Of a DNA stretch of 64,000 nucleotides, positions 14,960-28,401 are shown one piece after another; the first letter of the stretch is position 1, and every line of letters begins with the position of its first letter. The position numbers and the translations under genes were made by a program. The stretch is from Wuchereria bancrofti (lineage: Eukaryota > Nematoda > Chromadorea > Rhabditida > Onchocercidae). The stretch is taken from contig SSBO01000001.1 in NCBI GenBank assembly GCA_005281725.1, forward strand, positions 4,758,399 through 4,822,398. The letters run 5' to 3'. The notes beneath the pieces are model-generated. The model searched no databases and was not told the DNA's origin. It saw only the letters and a program-made list of their open reading frames with translations.

Positions 14960-17900
14960 CTACGCCGATGGATCCTCCTTGACTTTCGTTTTCTTCTCTT
15001 TCTCACGTTTGTCTGGGCTATCATCATCACTTCGGTGACGTCTAGAATAGACATCCTTATACTACATGAAACAAACACATTCAAAAAGAGATAAATGGTC
15101 ACCTTAGCAACTTGTTTCAGGAAGAGCAAGGTCCAAAGATTATACAAAAATTGGAGCCAAACTAAGAGAAGCAAGGCATATGATACATTATTTTCTCCCT
15201 AGAAATCAAAGAACAGTGCCTTTCTTGCCTTTCAATTAACGCTTGATGAAGCGTAGCAGTGAAACAATATCTCCCCATATCTAGTCACCTCCATACTTTA
15301 AATCCTCAAAAAATTAAGAAACACAAAATACAACCTTCTCTTCCTATCCCTATCTTTGCCTTTATCTTTGTCCCGATCACTCCTCTCCGAATCATCCTTT
15401 TTCCTTTCACTTCCCTCTCTTTTATCGTCATCTTTTTCTTCTGTAAGTTCTTCTTTTGCACGAATTCCCGACTCATCTTTCTTATTTCTTCGTTTTTCTT
15501 TATCTTTATCGCGATCTTCTTTCCTCCGTGAATTGCGGGAACCTAATATAAAACCGAATCAATGTTTTAAATATACTTCGGGGTGAATACCAAAGGACAA
15601 TTAAAGAGCTTCATAAATCATAAGTCTCACAGAAAGACATATTATTTATCATCGTTACTCTAAATGTGCGGCAATTGATATGAAAAGATCAATTTAAGCG
15701 AATACTCCAAAACATTCCAAACAACGCCACAGCAGATAAGCAAACCAGGCAAATATAGAATTTGCCAACATCAGCTTACCAGGCAACTCTGCGAAGCTTT
15801 ACTATGTTCAGGAAGAAAAATCAAATTTGTGTCTGCATTAAGCAACACAGCAATTTCTAACAAGCCATGGCCAAAACCTAATCATAAAGTTGGGCAAAAT
15901 CTTTTCGAATGTACATCCCCAATGCTCAAAGAGGAGTTAAGAGTTATATAAAACTAACTTTCATAAGGCGAACTGCTTCGTGAACGATGTCGTCTGGAGC
16001 GCGATTCTCTGTCACGGTCTTTATCTCGATATCTTTCTGAGTCTCGATCCCTATCTCGGTCATCGCGATGTCGTCTTGAAGCCCTGCCAATAATCAAATT
16101 ATCGTTTTGTGTAATTGACAATCACTTAAAAAATTGTCGAAAAAGTTATAAATTCTTTCTTACCTAGCAGCTTATGGAAAACTAGAATATCAGTGAAAAG
16201 AATATAGCGATAGACCATACCGTGGGGAGTACGACCTGGATCGCCTCCGATACCTTCGTCGACAGCTACTATAATCATCTTCTCCACTATAAAAAAATAA
16301 AAAGTAATTTCTGTAATAATTTTCGACAAGCTTTCAGCAAGATAACTTCCTCAGAAAATTGGGTAATATTCCGGAGGTGACTTAACAAACAAAGCAAAAT
16401 TATTTGACAACGTATATCGCACGGATGTCCATGAGTATGAAACTTGTTCAATATATAATTAGACAAACACAGAAGATTACAGATTTAGTTCAACAAATAT
16501 GTTCGAAATTGAATTTAAAAACACTGAGGGAAAGTATACCTGTCACCTGAATCACGATCTCTTTCACGTTCACGACAGCGATCACGATCAGGTCGATCTT
16601 TTTCATCATCTTTGAGTTCTCGACGATCCAAACCAGGAGGTGGGAAAGTTGGTCTAGACATTAGTGGAAGAGGTCGCGAAAGTGGAGTTGTTGGAGCGCC
16701 TGAAAGGCGCTACATTTAATTCTAACTGTACCTCACTTTCAAAACTTTAACTTGAACTAAAGGTATTACAATATAAAGTTACCGAATCGTGGGGGTGGAA
16801 AGTTGAGTGATGGCTGTGAAAAGTTAGGTGGAGGTACGCTGAAACCTGGTGGAGGTACGTTTGTATTTGGTAATCCAAGTCTTACTGGTGGTGGTGCACC
16901 AATTCCCGGTGGTGGCAGCATTGGATTAAATCTGAATTGGTAAAGTGTAGATATTGCTTTCAGTAAAAGAGCTCTGAATTTTGATAAGTGTGAAAAAACC
17001 AAATAAGAACAACTCTAAAAGAATAATATGAAGCGAATACCCAGGCGGTGGTATGGAAGTGTCAACCGTGGGAATATGTCGTGCATTCATATCACTAAAA
17101 CTTGGCGGTGGCGTAGACGAACCAGGTGGCGCCGGTTCATCCACTCCTGGTGGACCGTCACTAGCTGGGACCGATAACTTGGAGAGAGCTGAGACTGTTG
17201 GTATCGGCACGTTACTGAAAATAAAGCATATCAGGAATGAAATGCGAGATGGAAATAAACTAGAAGCATCGTAATAGAAGAGTTAGGAATTAACCTTTTA
17301 TTAGCAGTATTTGTGATATCAATAACCGGTGGTGGTTTAGAGAAATCCGGTGGAGCTTTAGTAAAGTCAGGAGTTCCACATGTGGTAACATTTGTTAAGG
17401 ATGGAACCGAATTATCTGGAGCTAGAGGTGCCACAACTCCATCGCTAGTGCCATCCAGAACACTAACTGTCTATAAGAAATTGAATAAATAAGAACAAAT
17501 AATGAATATATTTCATCCAAACAATGGGTATTGCTCTTTATGAAATTATGGAGACCAATCGTAGGAATTTATCTATGAAACAATTAATAATGAAAAGGAA
17601 GTACTTGGAAGTGACCTACATTTATTTGCAGAACAGAGATACGTTAGAGCAAAGCGGTACACTATTTCTGCTTACCAGTTATATAGGAAATTTATTCTTT
17701 TTGAATAACATTTATAAAAAAACTTACAGAAACAGACAAGGATGTTCCGGAAGTTCCACCAGAACCAACTGTTCTAGGTGCTGTACCAGTTAATATAGTG
17801 CGCATTATGGGCTGCTGATTCTAAACATGCGAGGTTTAAATATACTCTGACATATTTCGTTTTATAATTTGGTTTATTCCAAAAAAACCTTCAAACTCAC

Positions 17901-19056
17901 TGCTTCCAATTTGAAACCGCTGAGATCCATTGATGATTTTTCCTGTCCCAGAATCGGGATTGTTTGTAACTGTCGGCCGCCTAAACAAAAATAATCAAAT
18001 AATTAAGCCAAAAACATGAAACGATTAAATTATGATATTACGGATTCTTCTATACCGAAAAAATATTACGGATTGTTTTATACCAAAAAAAAAAAAAAAT
18101 TAATTAGTACTCGCCCTAATTAATAGACAAAAAGATAAGCAATATCGTTAAAGCGAACGCTTTCAAAACCTGTTAAAGTAGTATTTTGTGAAACTGGAGC
18201 AACAAGAGTAATGCTCGAGAAGAGGGCTTTGTTAACGGCTGCTTGTGTACCATATTCAGATCTTAATTTCCTTTGTCTCTCGCAATACATATTCCAGGTC
18301 TCTGTAAACTGCATTCACTGCTTTTTTATAAAAATGTACTTTACATCTGACTAAAAAATATTCCCAAAGCTCAACCTTCACAGAATCCGTAATTGAAGTA
18401 ATCCGTAATGTCGGCACCAGGTTTTCGCCAAGGTCTCTCCTCCATCTGTGCCAAGTCTAAGTCATATATTGGTTCTCCATTGATTGTTGGAGTTCCATCG
18501 ATATCAAGTTTACCAACACTACTTCCGGCTGCTTTCTGAATTTACTACCGTTTGTTTCAACAGAGTCCACACCGAAAGTAATTGTACTATAAGACTAATT
18601 AAAGTGTTCGTTCATTTCTCTTCCAACGCTCATCTTCTACTTCAATTCCACTCTCCACTAAAAAATGTTTAACGATTTACCGCAGCAGGAAATGGAACGT
18701 TTTGCTTAATTTGTCCAATAGTGACAACCACTTCTTCGTCATCACTGTCGTCATCATCACCCAATAATTCTGCCTCTTCCACAATCTTAATCCATTTAAT
18801 CAATAAATACAAAAACAATGCTTAAAAAACTTGTTAGAAAACATCTTAAGCATGTTTGAAAGCAAAACCTAAAAATGCAATAAACTGTATAAAAAAGGAC
18901 CTGCGTAGTTGTCGCATCAGGTTTAACGTTGTGCTCACTATCACCATTCACAGGCACGCTTATATCGCTGCTTTCTATCTGGCTATCTTCTTCATCGTGT
19001 GGAGGCAAGGGCTCTTCGTAATGTTCATCCAACTCGAGAAGAGGCTCTCCAGACAT
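14960..19056 (-). CDS. fipp-1: FIP1-like pre-mRNA 3'-end processing factor
   Basis: FIP1 is a CPSF subunit that links the polyadenylation-signal reader to poly(A) polymerase in the nucleus. Fourteen exons (19056-18901, 18785-18681, 18535-18376, 18301-18170, 17980-17901, 17820-17728, 17464-17295, 17214-17041, 16931-16783, 16699-16540, 16265-16221, 16083-15959, 15542-15335, 15041-14960) close in phase to 612 aa. Domain order is typical of animal FIP1: an acidic N terminus (LLGDDDDDSDDEE), then the Fip1 motif (RPWRKPGADITDYFNYGF followed by ETWNMYCERQ). A proline-rich middle follows (many PPPGF/PPPNF units), and then an RD/RE/RS-rich C terminus. ATG 19056 lies 8 nt after a TTTGTTTAG acceptor, suiting trans-splicing. 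Exon 14 start was chosen as the only acceptor keeping the RS-like frame. Very secure assignment. Confidence 0.93.
18035..18090. repeat. two-copy 28-bp tandem repeat in a FIP1 intron
   Basis: The units ATATTACGGATT...TATACC (18035-18062 and 18063-18090) are near identical and adjacent, and run into a poly-A stretch. They lie within the intron 17981-18169. Confidence 0.85.
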
Positions 19057-19945
19057 AATTTACCTAAACAAATTCTTAAAATGGAACGACTCCACCTGAA
19101 ATACAAAAGCACTGATGCTCAAGTTTTAACTAACATCCAATTACTGAAGCAGATTATAAGGAAAAATGCGGATTAGTTAACTACTACTCGATCTGAAAAC
19201 TTGAGTATAAAAATTCATTTTTGTTATTGCAACGCCCTGCCTCTGGCTAATTCCTAATAACCTAGAAATATCAATACAAATGCAATCAGAAATAAATTAA
19301 AACAACTCAAATATATGCTGCATCATTATTTCCTACATAACGAATAACTGAAGTCCATTGCAACATTTTTTCCGTCTTTCCGAGCGGTGGTTCAGGAAAT
19401 CCTGATGAAATACAACAAAATAAAACATTTATAAAAAGCAATGTAGAAAAGGTAAAAGCAAAGAATGAAACCCAGTCTTTCAGAGTTCTGAATATTTTTG
19501 AAAATTCATTACTATTTACTATTAAAAGTAAAGAAAAACACAGTGTATCTATTATGTCTGAAGTCAAAAAAACATATGCTCAAAAAGTTTTCCAAAAGCA
19601 TAAAGTATAGAGATAAAGTAACACATCTGATGTAGATAAAAATCCACCAAAACAAATTACATTATTCTGTTACGTTGAACAAACCATTTTAAAAAATTAA
19701 GAATAATAACAAGAAATATACTGTGGCGTAAAGATAAGAATAAATCAATTACAAAGTTTGAAACTACTGGGCTGGACAGTGACTGTACAGCAAACAAAAA
19801 CGGAAAAGTATGGTAATCATTGTTTGCATAATATTGGAACAGCTGAGATCCAGAGAATAGTATGAAAATGATATAAAATATAAACCGGAAGCTTTTGACT
19901 CATTTAAAGATTAGAAAAAAAAAAAAAAATGGAACATAAAATCTA
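19057..19945. other. spacer between VPS36 stop and FIP1 start
   Basis: The spacer is 889 bp on the shared minus strand. It contains a 13-bp A run near 19917-19929 and no conserved open frame. It probably contains the VPS36 3' UTR and the FIP1 trans-splice acceptor. Confidence 0.55.
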
Positions 19946-22552
19946 TCAATAGGAAGTCATGAAACGATTTGGATAAAACGTAAGACCTTCGATTGTATCA
20001 TCACGACAAAGTTTCGCCTGAGCCTCCGCCGCAAGCAATCTTAAAAATATTCTGATGAGCTTACAAATGGCTATGCAAAAACTTTCGCACAAGTTTTTAG
20101 TGAAATGTTTGTCTCAGCATTTGAAATCATTTTACATGCAAAATTTTCTGCACCGTAACATTAACTATTTGTATCGGAAATCAGTGGATATTTACAGCAA
20201 CACTTCTGATCCTGCTGATTATAAATTATAAACCCATGAAAAGATTTATCTGAATAACCTACTACTTTTAGATCTACAACATCTCAAACAGCAAAAAAAT
20301 ATCTTACCTCTCCTTTGCAAGGATGACTGTAATACTGAGACATTTAGCGAGCTTAGTAGCATTACAAGTGCCCATAGTCGCTACTAACTCCGCAGTGCTT
20401 TCAATTGTGGTTTCTACACTCATCTCTTTCAGCTGTACAACCATGACACCACTTTCAAAACGATTCAAACTGCATTAAAATTTTTTAACCTTTTGAACTA
20501 CCTCTCCCTCTAAATGAACTTTAGAATTTCTGTTTACTTTATAACATATTTTATATTAATAATATCCACATTTGCAGGAATGAAGTACTAAAGTACTTTA
20601 ACAACTTAGAACAAAAACGTAGGCTCCAGTATTTTTCTTCAGTTTTGTTCGGAATCAAGTACGATTGTCCTTATCGGAACTTAATCAAAAACTGTTGTAG
20701 ATCAAAAAATAGATGAAATTGTAATAATTTACGATATGGGCAAATTTATTTGTTCCAACATCTGACATGCATTCAAAATGTCTTCTGGTGACAAGAGTTC
20801 TAAACCACGAGCTCTGTTAATACGACAATATACGTCTGATAAAGTCATCATACCACCGCATTCCTGAACACATATACACCATATCATCATAATGTAATAA
20901 GAGTATTTTAAAAGGCGATTATTGTTTACATCAAAAACTTTAATGATCTACCTTAAGCGGGGTATATAACACCACAGCCAACTCTTCCGCAAGTTTTTTG
21001 TAATACTCAGCGCTGCTGCCAAATGCTGACTTCGTTACTGGGTCACTAACGCCCAAACTAAGCAAGTAGGTTTTGAAGCGTACAGTCTGAAATTGAGTAC
21101 ATTGATTTACATTGACTTGATTTACATTCACATACAGTGACTGGAAGAAAAAACAGATGGGCTCACTCACTTCATCGTCAGTTATCTCTCCTTTCTTTGC
21201 TCGCAATTTATCGGTGATAGCTTTAGAAAGGGATACCATTTCTCGTGCATATTCCATTAATCGATTCATATCTTCAAAAGCCTAAAAATTGAATTTGAAG
21301 TGATAAACTTATCTAATCAATTCGTACCGCCCTTATAATATAATAAATAAAAAATAATACCTGGCTTATACTTTCATGGGTACGGTGATGGTTTTCCGCA
21401 AACCTTTTTTCAATGCCTGAAATACCTACTGCTCGAGGTACCACAGTACTACAGTTCCGTAACTGAAATAAAATATTAGCTATAATTTCTTAATTTTCTT
21501 TCAAAACCAGAGCATTTCTAAATGAGAACACTTCCTTAATTAAATGCTACTGAGTTCTCAACTCAAATTTTTAAGCTCATACTCCACTTTGTTATAGATT
21601 AATTTTATGAATTTCCATAAACATTAAGACATACAGTGACAGAGCTTGATGTTGCGCACCCAGGAGATCGTTCCCATGTATTCATTCCTATTGCTTCCTT
21701 GTATTTCTCAAAGAACTGTAAATGAAAATAACCACACAAAATTAAGAAAAAAAAAATACCGCTAAACTCTTTTAATCATAATATCATTGGACAGCTTTTA
21801 GTTTAAATGAAGTCTGGAAGTGCGCAGGGAACCATTATAAATATAAACCACATAGATATTCACCTCGTCTTCTCCTCCATTTCGAAAAACAAGGCGAATA
21901 TAATTAAAAGAAGAAGAAGTGAAAGGGCCTCGTTGTTGTCCGATTGGTTTAGGATGCAGAGAAAGGATGATTTTGCCACCTCGACGGAACATCGATTTAT
22001 GATGCTTCTCAATACCTGCTACCAATGAATGATGTAAAATCAGTCGATGATCCTGTAAAAAAATTTAAAAAAACGCTGAGTGGGGATTTGCAAATCATTG
22101 CCTAATAAGAGTAAATTTGTGAAAGAAAAATATAGTATTCACAACATGGAAACCCCAAAAAATAATTCTGCCTATGACAATCTTACAATTTCCTTAAGCA
22201 TATGCTTTCGCATCAAATATCACAGTCAAAGAGGTTACTATGTATGACTATTGGTTGGTTTAACAAAACGATGCAGAGAGAACAGAAAGCATAAAAAATT
22301 GCTCACCGGATCATTGGAATCAGCCCAGATAATACGATGCAACGTCAGGGAAGCAGTCCCTTGTTCATATGCTGTCTGAAACTATTCAGGATTTTATAAT
22401 TCCTTACTTTTTTAGAGAAAGCAGGCTCGAAAATATGCAGGATGATTTGGCAATACCTGTTTCACATCTCCGTCATATATGCCCACGTGACCGCTCTGGA
22501 TGATTATATCTTCCATATATTCTCCAGGTTGGTACCACGTCAGCCTGTCCAT
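19946..22552 (-). CDS. vps-36: ESCRT-II subunit VPS36
   Basis: VPS36 sits at the endosome and, with VPS22 and VPS25, sorts ubiquitinated cargo into multivesicular bodies. Exons 22552-22457, 22375-22307, 22052-21864, 21715-21635, 21462-21361, 21281-21171, 21086-20952, 20863-20733, 20469-20308 and 20039-19946 give 389 aa, close to the 386 of human VPS36. The first ~130 residues form a GLUE domain ([13 protein letters not shown] at the start, [23 protein letters not shown]), without an inserted NZF finger. The EAP30 winged-helix part follows, with [40 protein letters not shown] and [15 protein letters not shown]. It ends in the [19 protein letters not shown] motif and FYPNRF. ATG 22552 is 5 nt downstream of a strong TTTGTCCGTTACAG acceptor. 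Confidence 0.95.
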
Positions 22553-23819
22553 TATGTCTGTAACGGACAAACAACGAAAAAAAGCACATGCCACACAAAA
22601 AGTTGCACCAAACACACAGATAGTGTTATATAATACGGCCCCTAAATGAAAAAGTCGTGACACAACTGCGTCCTTTCGTTAAGTTTACATTCGAGACTGA
22701 AACTGTAATGGGAATGCAGTTCGTCGAGATGATCCTCGTATGTTTGTTTAGTAAGAAGTGAAATAAGAACTGGAACGTATTTGAAACTGCCACATGGTAG
22801 GAACAAAAGCATACCGAATTACGTGACACATCACATCTTTAATGTTTCCTGGGATTGGTACTTAGGTAAGTGGGATTCTGTACTACGTCACGTATTTGTA
22901 GATATTTGAGATTTGATTGTGATTAGTTCTGACCATGATGGTATGCGGGAAGCCCTAAAATTAATCATCCTTTTTCCTTCCTCCCCGAAAAAACAAATTT
23001 TGAAGTCTCATGGCGATTGGAACCTGAACTTCCGCAAATCACTGAGAAGTGGCGATTACGGTTCATACTTCCCGAAAAGTTACACGAACTAAAAATTAGC
23101 AGATAAAGTTGATCGTCATCCCTACTGTTCTTATGAACGTCCCTTAATCGAATAGCAAACCCGTCTAGTTTCATTTCCAGATGGAAAGAGGTTACGATTT
23201 TAATCCTATATATTTCAAGAAAGAAAAAGTTTCTTCCCTACATTTTTAGTGTGTATCGAAGCATGGCTAGTACCATGCCCTGCACTACTTTATGACTTAA
23301 TAGCTTCGAAAGCAGGAAAGCTATTCGCGCAGTTTATTCCTGCTTAACTACCCGTTTCGAATTTTTGAAAGAACTCCTTTCTTCATTACCTGAAAAAAAA
23401 CAACGCGAGTTTGTGTGCTGACCCTACAAACAGTGTCAAACAATCTTCGGAATGACGCCAGCTCAAAAGTTAAAGTTAAACGACAAGTCATATTTCTCTA
23501 TGTCTCCAATACTAAAGTATTGACCAAATATTTTCATCTCCAGTTACTTCATCTATGTCACCATTGCTCCTTACTTTTACATAGCCATTCACGTTGTTTT
23601 CCTGTGCATACCAGACATATATCTTTTGGTCCAGAAAACAGAACAAGAGGAAAAGTTTTTTAAATAAAGACAAGACACTTGCAACATATAATTTTATATA
23701 TGCATTTTTCAGAGATTTTACCTGGATAATTCTCAACATAACATTCGCAGTGCACTATGTACGTGTATATAGATACTTCACGTTATTTGCACGAAATTAA
23801 ATGAAAGAGAGAAATTCGA
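22553..23819. other. spacer between PITHD1-like stop and VPS36 start
   Basis: The spacer is 1,267 bp. Minus-strand open frames at 22965-23174 and 23512-23739 show no recognisable motif. Nothing else is supported. Confidence 0.5.
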
Positions 23820-25029
23820 TCACATAATGCTTCTCTTTATGACATCTGGAATCTTCCCTTTATGATCTTTAAGTAATGGTCTAGCCTCATATGTTGTAAT
23901 ACATATCTGAAAGAACCACTATACGCTTCTATATTTCACATCAATATAAATACGATAGTGAATGCTAGCCGACAAGACCATTAACCTTCTTCAGCAAGTG
24001 AATTTGGCGTTAACTCGCGCCACTTCATTTATAGAAGCACACTTTCATGAAGAAAAATCAAGATGAGTTGTTCAAAACAAAATGAAAATGAATGTCCCAT
24101 CGCTTACCTGTTGCCTTATATCCGTAATATACTCGCCACGCAAACCAATATAGTAAATCAAAGTTTTGCTTTCGCCAAAATTAGTTGGGAAATGTAAGCT
24201 GAGATGCGTTATATTTGAGAATTTTGAGGCTTTTATGGGATAATCTATCTGTGCATTCGTGTCCTGTTTCAGTGGAAATTCTTGATCAGACTCTAAAGTC
24301 GTTGCTTCAAATGACATCTAAAAATTATGATATGCTCGAAAATCATGTATTCAATCCTAATAAATAATAATCGAACATGAACTCAAACCAAACACGCCCT
24401 TTCTCTCTAATTGTACAGAAAGATACTCAGAATAAGCTTACTGATGGTCGATCTTTGTAGAGACGTATGTGTGATGGATGAGTACCATCCAAGTCGCCAG
24501 ACAGCACAAGACCAGTTATTTTCACATGTCCTTTGAATGGTACATTAAACAACAACTCTTCATCAAGATCGCTTGCTACATAAATGGTCCTAAAAGTTCT
24601 CTAAAAAAACATCAGCTGTTTCTTTACCTGATATCAATAGTTTTATTACAATGTATATACTAATATCCACACTCATTACAGTAAATGTACGACTCCATGT
24701 CTTCTACAAACAGTATGCCAGAAGCCCACCTGTCCAATCGATCCTCCCATTTCTTAAAAATCTTTGCGCCAGAACCTTCAACTGCTTCATTCAGCACTAT
24801 TACCTGCAACATATCTTTTGATATTACTTAAGACAAGACAAAGCAATAGAATAAACGCTTTTATCTATAAGGAAATGTTAAAAGAACAATCGTGTAATAA
24901 AAATAAAACACAAATACTCTTTACCACAACCTTTTGGAGATCAATGTGAGAGTTGATCGTGTAACGCATCCACTCGTCTTTTCGCTCAAAATTAACTGCT
25001 TCATTTTCACAATGAAAGTTAGAACCCAT
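23820..25029 (-). CDS. PITH domain-containing protein (PITHD1-like)
   Basis: PITH proteins share a beta-sandwich domain also found next to the thioredoxin of TXNL1, which binds the 26S proteasome. PITHD1 itself is a stand-alone PITH protein of uncertain biochemical role. Exons 25029-24925, 24803-24730, 24589-24442, 24317-24108 and 23906-23820 close to 207 aa, against 211 in human PITHD1. Diagnostic segments are VLNEAVEGSGAKIFKKWEDR, DLDEELLFNVPFKGHVKITG, HPSHIRLYKDRPSMSFE and the core IYYIGLRGEY, followed by ICITTYEARP and a short tail ending MSTOP at 23820. A TTCTATAG acceptor lies 4 nt before the ATG. The exact exon 1/2 junction could also be six bases shorter (KV versus KVVVI). Confidence 0.92.
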
Positions 25030-25772
25030 AATGCTATAGAAATCTACCTCATAAACTTTACTTCAAAACTGACCAAATGATGACTGAAATATCAAAACTG
25101 TAGGTAATGTTCGGCACGAAATACGTACACAGAATACACACAAAAGCAAAAAAATTTTTGATTCCATAATTCCACTTATATAGATCGTTCTGAGAATCAA
25201 CCACCAGACAATTAGAAAACCAATGAGATTCTATAAGAAATAGTCAACAATATATGCACTACTCACTTTGTGAATTTTGGCCTATTACATATGAAAAAAC
25301 AAGATGAGGAATAAATACAGAGACAATAATAATGAGCTAAATAATATTAATAAATAGCACATAATAAAAATTGTACAACGTGTCCCAACAGAGATAGGAA
25401 GTTGCTTATATACCAACAATTATTATCAGCTCAACCTTATACGAAATCATTCCAGATTATAGAGTACACAATAAAGTTATAACAAAATAATTCTTAGAAG
25501 AATACGGAAACGAAGCCATGGAATGTTTGCTTCCTGGAAGAACAGCTAAAAGAAATAAAAACATCTGTTACGTACATCCTGATATGTGAAGCACCGAAGT
25601 GTTACCATTCCTTAAAATTATCAAATGTTATGGAAAATAAACAACCGTACTTATAAAAGAACTCAGCAGATCTGATCTCTTCTGCCACAAATCTTCTAAA
25701 GAATTTCCACTTAAAACTATATTCTAAAGTTTTTTGTAAAATATCCTACATAAGGGAAGGATAAATTAAATA
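25030..25772. other. spacer between cyclin Y stop and PITHD1-like start
   Basis: The spacer is 743 bp of AT-rich sequence with no supported feature beyond the acce­ptor just before 25029. Confidence 0.5.
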
Positions 25773-28401
25773 TCAAGATATGACGACTGGAGTATGGTAC
25801 TCCTTGATCAACAACTTCTCAGCCGAAAAACTTTTCCGATGTGTGATTCTTAAATCAGGTTGCAGTTTGTCCTCGTAGATTCGACTGAGTGCCTATAAAA
25901 GATCGGTAAACAATAGTCCATACCTGAGAAACTCTTTGAATAACATTTTCTAAAATGATTCTGGCTCAGTTGGCTCATTCAATCAACAGCCATTATTCAT
26001 CACGATGACCGATCCGCTAGTATAGCCTGTTTTCCGATATAATGAAACCTCAATTCAGTAGAATTACTATTATTTAATATGTAACAAAATACTGTTCCTA
26101 AAGACTGATAAAAGCACGTCGCGTATAGTGAAGCAAATTTAAACCTCTAACTTCCTCGCCCGTTCTTTATATAATGGTTGCAGTGGTAACTGCAGATCGT
26201 TAGCCATGGCCAGTGTCCTTAATTCGTAATAATACTTCGCATAAACAGAACTTGGGACATTAATATTGAACTCTAAGCATTCCAAAAACTGCCTCTCCAG
26301 CTCGTTCCTGCAAGAAAATCTCAGTTTTAGGTAATATATACAGTTGTTCTAAAGGTTTCTTATAGTAAGAAAACTTACATATCATCAACATTAGTGTCTT
26401 TCAAAATTTGGCAATAATCAACATTCCAAACAGCCTGATCATCCCACACTTTTGATGCAAGCATAATAGCTCCTAATACTACTCGCCGCCAGTTTGATGG
26501 GCATAAATCCATTTCAGCGTAATTCAGCAATCGTTCCACATATACCTGAAAATAAATTAGGTGAAACGAATTCAATGTTTATACTTAAATAAAATCCCAT
26601 CCACGAAGTGCAATTACGAACAAAGTACATACCAAAGTGATTATTGCGCATTCTGCCGTTAACTGGGCAGCATGGAAAAGGGTCCTGATAAAACGATATA
26701 TCTGCCGATGATCTGGATCTCTCGACATCATTTCGATTGGAATCGGATCTCTCTGAAATTACTCTGCCTTAAGAAGACCCAAAGCAGAGGATATTGATCA
26801 TTTGAGAAAATGTGTCCCAGTGTACCTTAGTTCCTTTCACACTAATAGGGATATCAGAGAGTACTGTTAGTATGGATGAAGTTATTCAGCTTAAATATAG
26901 CAAAACTCTTTTTTTTTCTCATAGCAAAAGCAAAAAGATGCCTAAGTCGATTCGATGACATTTAAATAATCTCTCAACCTACTGAGATATGAAGCAACGC
27001 CAAATCAAACTTTTACATCATATTTCCAACCAGTTCACATCTTTTTAGTTTCTAGGACAACTTTATGTAATCTCACAGAAAATAAGAACGAATGCTTAAC
27101 TGTGATTGGATGAAGTCGCTCTTCAAAAACCTCCATCAGCCTCTCATGAGCACGATTTTTTCGATTCACAATATGATAATAAATAGCCAACGAAATGCAT
27201 TTGATCGTATTTTTCAAATTTGGCTGTGAAATGGTAGAATCGTCAAGAAATATCGTCGAACAACTATTCGACTTTTGTAACGGCGACATAATAGTGGTCA
27301 AGCTCTGTGCATTCAGAACATAGAACGAACGACGGTTATCCTTCACTAAATCCTTCAGACAATGAAACATAATTTCAGAACCGAAAGATTCCCACTCATC
27401 AGCAAATTCCAGCCAGTTTTTGAAATGTCCATTATAATGCTTCCAACTGCCAAATGATAATTATTTGAATTTAAATCATACCAATACGTTTCATATGAAA
27501 CAGATTATGAAGTTTTATTTTTGTATTCGATGAATAGGAAAACCAGCTAAGAAAACGAATATGAATAGAAAGTAGAGCCTGCTCGATTATGAATACAAAG
27601 TAGAAATAGAAAGTAGAATCAGATAAGTCATTCAATGGCAATTACGTAAAATATACTGGTATTAAGACCAACTCAATAAAAACGAAAAAACATTCAAAGT
27701 TCCAAGATTAAAGCTACTTGAAGGAATTGGTATAGGTCTTAAAAAGCAAATATAACCATAACAAATATAACCATATTATGAACTAACACTTCATTTCACT
27801 TCGGCTTCGTTCCATAAATATTGGTTTAACCATCGGTTGCGTTGATGGGTCCTCACCAATCTCTTAAAATCAGCATCTCTGCGCTTTATCACTACAGTAC
27901 TTTTTTCATAAAAAAACTGAGCGTGCGACCTGTTCAGAAGTTAATTTTAAAGGGAATATTCACTTACCATCAGGCAGCTCCCTTTCACTAATATGAGGAA
28001 GAAAATTAGTTGAAGTGTCCTCGATCGGAAATGTTTGATTCACATACTAAATGAGTATTTTTTATTACCCACATTCATGAGCAAATTTGACAACTGTCGT
28101 TATAAGATTGTCAATCTCAAACACAAAATCTGCATCACAATATCATCGAGAGATTTGATATACAGAATGTAGTTTTGGGACTTGAACATAACTTGTATTA
28201 AGAGAATTCTTATAGAAATAAGCGATCGAAGTACACTTACTATCATGTGTAACATTTAGTCACATCGCAAGAGCATTATGATATTTTTGACAGACTGAAG
28301 AAATTAACCTCGTGATTAGCCTGATGCCTTACATCGTACATCACCTCTTTGCTTCTTGCAGCAGACGAAGAGTCTTGCAAGCAGCATAGTGCATTCCCCA
28401 T
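25773..28401 (-). CDS. cyy-1: cyclin Y (CCNY/CYY-1 family)
   Basis: Cyclin Y is a membrane-tethered cyclin that activates PCTAIRE/CDK14-family kinases; in C. elegans CYY-1 acts in synapse elimination. Eight exons (28401-28333, 28046-27968, 27862-27790, 27446-27101, 26752-26633, 26545-26379, 26307-26145, 25892-25773) close to 378 aa. The protein starts MGNALCC, an N-myristoylation signal with adjacent cysteines for palmitoylation, as in the family. Other signatures are [57 protein letters not shown] and [20 protein letters not shown]. The C-terminal [18 protein letters not shown] and a final short tail match the family. ATG 28401 was chosen for the myristoylation motif; it has no obvious nearby acceptor, unlike its neighbours. 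Confidence 0.95.

Noticed and set aside
16696..16710. GCGCC-TGAAA-GGCGC inverted repeat at a FIP1 acceptor
   Set aside because: Only five base pairs. It could sequester the splice site but is too short to claim.
27530..27790. Recurring AATAGAAAGTAGA and AATATAACCAT words in a cyclin Y intron
   Set aside because: Copies are few, short and irregular, so simple A-rich drift is enough.
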